8,898 bases of DNA from an uncultured Flavobacteriales bacterium (GTDB taxonomy: Bacteria; Bacteroidota; Bacteroidia; Flavobacteriales_D; Parvicellaceae). The notes beneath the pieces are model-generated. The model was not told the origin of the DNA. It saw only the letters and a program-made list of their open reading frames with translations, and did not search any database. The position numbers were made by a program, and so were the translations under genes. The stretch spans positions 1 to 8,898 of the forward strand of contig CALDTD010000250.1 of NCBI GenBank assembly GCA_937924345.1, read 5' to 3'. Below are positions 6,646-8,898 of this stretch, in pieces; within the stretch, counting starts at the first letter, position 1; the number at the start of each line of letters is the position of its first letter.

Positions 6646-6707
6646 ACTAAAATTTATTGATTTTAGTCTATTGCTTACCTCAAGTTAGGTTTACTAACTT
6701 GACTAAA
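6646..6707 (+). promoter_or_regulatory. Hairpins in the accB-accC leader; possible regulatory RNA or operator
   Basis: TCAAGTTAG (6680-6688) and CTAACTTGA (6694-6702) form a perfect 9-bp inverted repeat with a 5-base loop, ending 14 bases before the accC ATG. Upstream, ACTAAAA (6646-6652) and TTTTAGT (6661-6667) form a 7-bp stem with an 8-base loop. The second arm can instead pair with ACTAAA at 6702-6707, which would enclose the main hairpin. No T-run follows the main stem, so it does not look like an intrinsic terminator. It could be a translational control structure, an RNA processing site or a protein-binding palindrome. The base pairing is directly visible; the function is a guess. Confidence 0.45.
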
Positions 6708-6716
6708 CAAAATAGC

Positions 6717-8057
6717 ATGTTTAAAAAGATATTAATCGCCAATAGAGGCGAAATAGCTTTACGTGTCATAAGAACATGTAAAGAAATGGGAATAAAAACA
6801 GTTGCTGTTTATTCTTCTGCTGATAAAGAAAGTTTACACGTTAGATTTGCCGACGAGGCTGTTTGTGTAGGTCCTGCATCAAGCTCTGATTCATATTTAA
6901 AAATACCTAATATTATAGCTGCTGCCGAAATTACGAATGCAGATGCTATACACCCAGGATATGGGTTTTTATCTGAAAACGCTGCATTCTCAAGAGTTTG
7001 TCAAGAGCATAACATTAAGTTTATTGGTGCTTTGCCAGAGCAAATAGAGGGAATGGGAGATAAAGCTTCTGCAAAAGCCACAATGATAAAAGCAAAAGTC
7101 CCTACTGTACCAGGATCTAAAGGTTTATTAAAAGATTTAGATCATGCTATAAAATCTGCTGCTAAAGTAGGTTACCCAGTTATGATTAAAGCAACTGCAG
7201 GTGGCGGAGGTAAAGGGATGAGAGTATGTTGGGATGATGCTGAACTAGAAGTAAACTGGCATTCTGCTCGGCAAGAATCTGCAGCAGCTTTTGGAAATGA
7301 CGGAATGTATATGGAAAAGTTCGTTGAAGAACCTCGCCATATTGAAATTCAAATTGCTGCTGATCAACACGGAAACGTTTGTCACATGTCTGAAAGAGAT
7401 TGCTCTATACAAAGAAGACATCAAAAACTAGTTGAAGAAGTTCCTTCTCCGTTTATGACCGATGAACTGCGTATGAAAATGGGAGAAGCGGCAAAAAAAG
7501 CTGCTTTAGCTGTAAATTACGAAGGTGTTGGAACTGTTGAATTTTTGGTCGATAAACACCGAAACTTCTACTTTATGGAAATGAATACACGTATTCAAGT
7601 AGAACATACCATTACTGAAGAAGTAATAAACTTTGACTTAATAAAAGAGCAGATTAAAATTGCTGCTGGAGAAAAAATAAGTGGAAAAGATTATTTCCCG
7701 GTTGGACACGCAATTCAATGTAGAATAAATGCCGAAAATCCATTCAAGAACTTCATGCCTTCACCAGGTAAAATTAATCATTACCACTCACCAGGTGGCC
7801 ATGGAATAAGAATCGATACGCATGTTTATGCTGGTTATTCAATACCTCCTTTCTATGACTCTATGATTTCTAAGTTAATTACTGTAGCTCAAACAAGAGC
7901 AGAAGCGATTACAAAAATGAAAAGAGCACTAGAAGAGTATGTAATTGAAGGAGTGCACACTACAATCCCTTTTCACTTACAACTTTTAGAAGACGAGAAG
8001 TTTAACGAGGGTGATTTCACAACAAAATTTATGGAATCTTTTGAGATAAAAGAGTAA
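6717..8057 (+). CDS. accC: Biotin carboxylase subunit of acetyl-CoA carboxylase (AccC)
   Basis: AccC uses ATP and bicarbonate to carboxylate the biotin on AccB. The 446 residues compare with about 449 in E. coli. Domains in order are: the N-terminal biotin carboxylase domain ([16 protein letters not shown] at 2-17, [11 protein letters not shown] at 78-88), the ATP-grasp domain with K116, the Gly-rich loop GGGGKGMR (162-169), H208, KLVEE (237-241), E288 and MNTRIQVEH (289-297, R292 catalytic), and the C-terminal domain with CRINAENP (335-342) and YDSMISKL (380-387). All expected catalytic residues are present. A longer reading from TTG at 6657 would add 20 residues unlike the family and covering the leader hairpins, so I start at ATG 6717. 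No Shine-Dalgarno sequence is seen. The gene pairs with accB and ends just before a strong terminator. Confidence 0.97.
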   Translation: MFKKILIANRGEIALRVIRTCKEMGIKTVAVYSSADKESLHVRFADEAVCVGPASSSDSYLKIPNIIAAAEITNADAIHPGYGFLSENAAFSRVCQEHNIKFIGALPEQIEGMGDKASAKATMIKAKVPTVPGSKGLLKDLDHAIKSAAKVGYPVMIKATAGGGGKGMRVCWDDAELEVNWHSARQESAAAFGNDGMYMEKFVEEPRHIEIQIAADQHGNVCHMSERDCSIQRRHQKLVEEVPSPFMTDELRMKMGEAAKKAALAVNYEGVGTVEFLVDKHRNFYFMEMNTRIQVEHTITEEVINFDLIKEQIKIAAGEKISGKDYFPVGHAIQCRINAENPFKNFMPSPGKINHYHSPGGHGIRIDTHVYAGYSIPPFYDSMISKLITVAQTRAEAITKMKRALEEYVIEGVHTTIPFHLQLLEDEKFNEGDFTTKFMESFEIKE

Positions 8058-8082
8058 CCTAAATTCTACGTTAATATTTTAT

Positions 8083-8123
8083 AAAAATGCCTTTACATTA
8101 ATTTGTAGGGGCATTTTTCTTTT
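8083..8123 (+). terminator. Intrinsic terminator of the plsX-fabH-accB-accC block
   Basis: AAAAATGCC (8083-8091) pairs perfectly with GGCATTTTT (8110-8118). Inside, TT/GG can form two G-U wobbles and TACA (8094-8097) pairs with TGTA (8104-8107), giving a continuous 15-bp stem with a 6-base loop TTAATT. The T-rich tract runs on as CTTTT. The A-run on the 5' side could let it also stop transcription from the opposite strand. It lies 25 bases after the accC stop. Confidence 0.9.
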
Positions 8124-8130
8124 ACATTTA
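8103..8130 (+). promoter_or_regulatory. Possible promoter of the photolyase gene, overlapping the terminator
   Basis: TTG at 8103-8105, then 17 bases, then TACATTTA at 8123-8130, fits the Bacteroidetes arrangement TTG-N17-20-TAnnTTTG with a single mismatch in the last base. The -33 element lies in the loop-proximal part of the accC terminator. The box ends 5 bases before the photolyase ATG, so transcription would begin at about the start codon. Confidence 0.35.
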
Positions 8131-8135
8131 ACGCT

Positions 8136-8898
8136 ATGAAAAATTATGTTTGGTTACGAAGAGATTTAAGGTTAGAAGATAATACAGCATTGCATTATGC
8201 ATTAGATAATCATGACAATGTACAAGTAATATTTATTTTTGACGAAAACATTTTAAATGAGCTACCTGCTGACGATGCAAGAGTTAACTTTATCCATGAT
8301 TCTTTAGCGGCTATACAAAACGAACTAGAGAAATATAATAGCTCTATAGTTATATACAAAGGTGAGCCTAAGACTATCTGGAAATCTATTTTAGAAAAAA
8401 AGGAAATTTCTTCTTTACATTACAATAGAGACTATGAGCCTTACGCTACAAAAAGAGATTTAGAAATTGAGCGTTTATTTGCCGAACATAATATTAAAGT
8501 AAAGTCTTACAAAGATCAAGTAATTTTTGAAAGTGATGAAGTACTTAAAAATGATGGTTTACCCTATACAGTTTATACTCCTTATAAAAATAAATGGTTA
8601 GCTAATTATGAAACCATAAGTGCTATACCACTTACAAATACTAATTTTAAAAATCTTGCAAAAGAAAATAAGGGGTTTCAAACAAAAAAAGAATTAGGAA
8701 TCAAAACTACAACAATAAAGGTTAAACCCTACACCCTAAAACAACTAGACGATTATGAAACAACGCGTAACTTCCCCTCTGTAGATGGCACAAGCTATTT
8801 AAGTCCTCATTTAAGATTTGGAACCGTTAGCGTTAGACAAGTAATTGCTAAACTAGGTAAAAATGACGCTACTTTTATGAGCGAATTGATTTGGAGAG
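8136..8898 (+). CDS. phr: Deoxyribodipyrimidine photolyase (class I), 3' part outside window
   Basis: Photolyases use blue light and FAD to split UV-induced cyclobutane pyrimidine dimers in DNA. The first 254 residues are present, a little over half of the usual 430-470. The N-terminal antenna-binding Rossmann-like domain (about 1-130) opens with the family signature YVWLRRDLRLEDNTAL (4-19) and includes HYNRDYEPYA (95-104). The FAD-binding helical domain begins with TSYLSPHLRFGTVSVRQ (219-235) and the window stops within SELIWR (249-254). By alignment from memory, E250 and W253 match the E. coli dimer-contacting E274 and W277, which favours a true CPD photolyase over a cryptochrome-like protein. 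The missing C-terminal half holds most FAD contacts, so this is not settled. The gene follows the accC terminator and should be its own transcription unit. Confidence 0.93.
   Translation, partial: MKNYVWLRRDLRLEDNTALHYALDNHDNVQVIFIFDENILNELPADDARVNFIHDSLAAIQNELEKYNSSIVIYKGEPKTIWKSILEKKEISSLHYNRDYEPYATKRDLEIERLFAEHNIKVKSYKDQVIFESDEVLKNDGLPYTVYTPYKNKWLANYETISAIPLTNTNFKNLAKENKGFQTKKELGIKTTTIKVKPYTLKQLDDYETTRNFPSVDGTSYLSPHLRFGTVSVRQVIAKLGKNDATFMSELIWR

Noticed and set aside
6657..6716. Possible 20-residue N-terminal extension of AccC from TTG
   Set aside because: The family N-terminus starts at [10 protein letters not shown]. The extension would translate the leader hairpins and has no homology that I recognise.
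1..8898. Search for CRISPR arrays, insertion sequences, tRNA or rRNA genes, and phage or defence genes
   Set aside because: No direct-repeat arrays, transposase, integrase, tRNA-like cloverleaf or defence-type domain was seen; every long frame is accounted for by housekeeping or envelope genes.

Overview
The window is an AT-rich chromosomal segment from a member of the Bacteroidota, most likely a flavobacterium (class Flavobacteriia). The evidence is protein type and gene order: a Bacteroidetes-type dihydroorotase next to a DUF4296 lipoprotein, a plsX-fabH-accB-accC block, small lipoproteins, an almost complete lack of Shine-Dalgarno sequences, and a match to the Bacteroidetes -7 promoter box (TAnnTTTG). 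I see no mobile element, CRISPR array, tRNA or rRNA. Base composition and codon use look even throughout, so this reads as core genome.

Left half (1-3927, minus strand). Reading right to left, a run of five genes starts with dihydroorotase (pyrC, pyrimidine synthesis). It continues with a DUF4296 lipoprotein, an 81-residue cysteine-rich lipoprotein with a GTG start, and a two-domain VOC (glyoxalase/dioxygenase-fold) protein. It ends with the start of an Omp85-type outer-membrane beta-barrel protein cut by the left window edge. The last two overlap by ATGA. A perfect TAnnTTTG box lies 45 bases upstream of pyrC.

Centre and right (4036-8057, plus strand). Divergent from pyrC are four genes of lipid synthesis: plsX (acyl-phosphate for phospholipid synthesis), fabH (first condensation of fatty-acid synthesis), accB (biotin carboxyl carrier protein) and accC (biotin carboxylase). 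AccB and AccC carry out the first half-reaction of acetyl-CoA carboxylase, whose malonyl-CoA product feeds FabH after transfer to ACP. The carboxyltransferase genes accA and accD are not here. The 137-base gap before accB holds promoter-like boxes and a dyad. The 83-base gap before accC holds a strong hairpin and mutually exclusive complementary segments. A 15-bp intrinsic terminator ends the block.

Right edge (8136-8898). A class I DNA photolyase starts 12 bases after the terminator's T tract and runs out of the window. Its likely promoter overlaps the terminator hairpin.

I found no clearly new multi-gene system. The best leads are a Gln in place of the first metal-ligand His of dihydroorotase, the accB-accC leader structure, an Omp85 barrel protein that seems to lack POTRA domains, and two possibly leaderless genes with identical promoter-to-start spacing.
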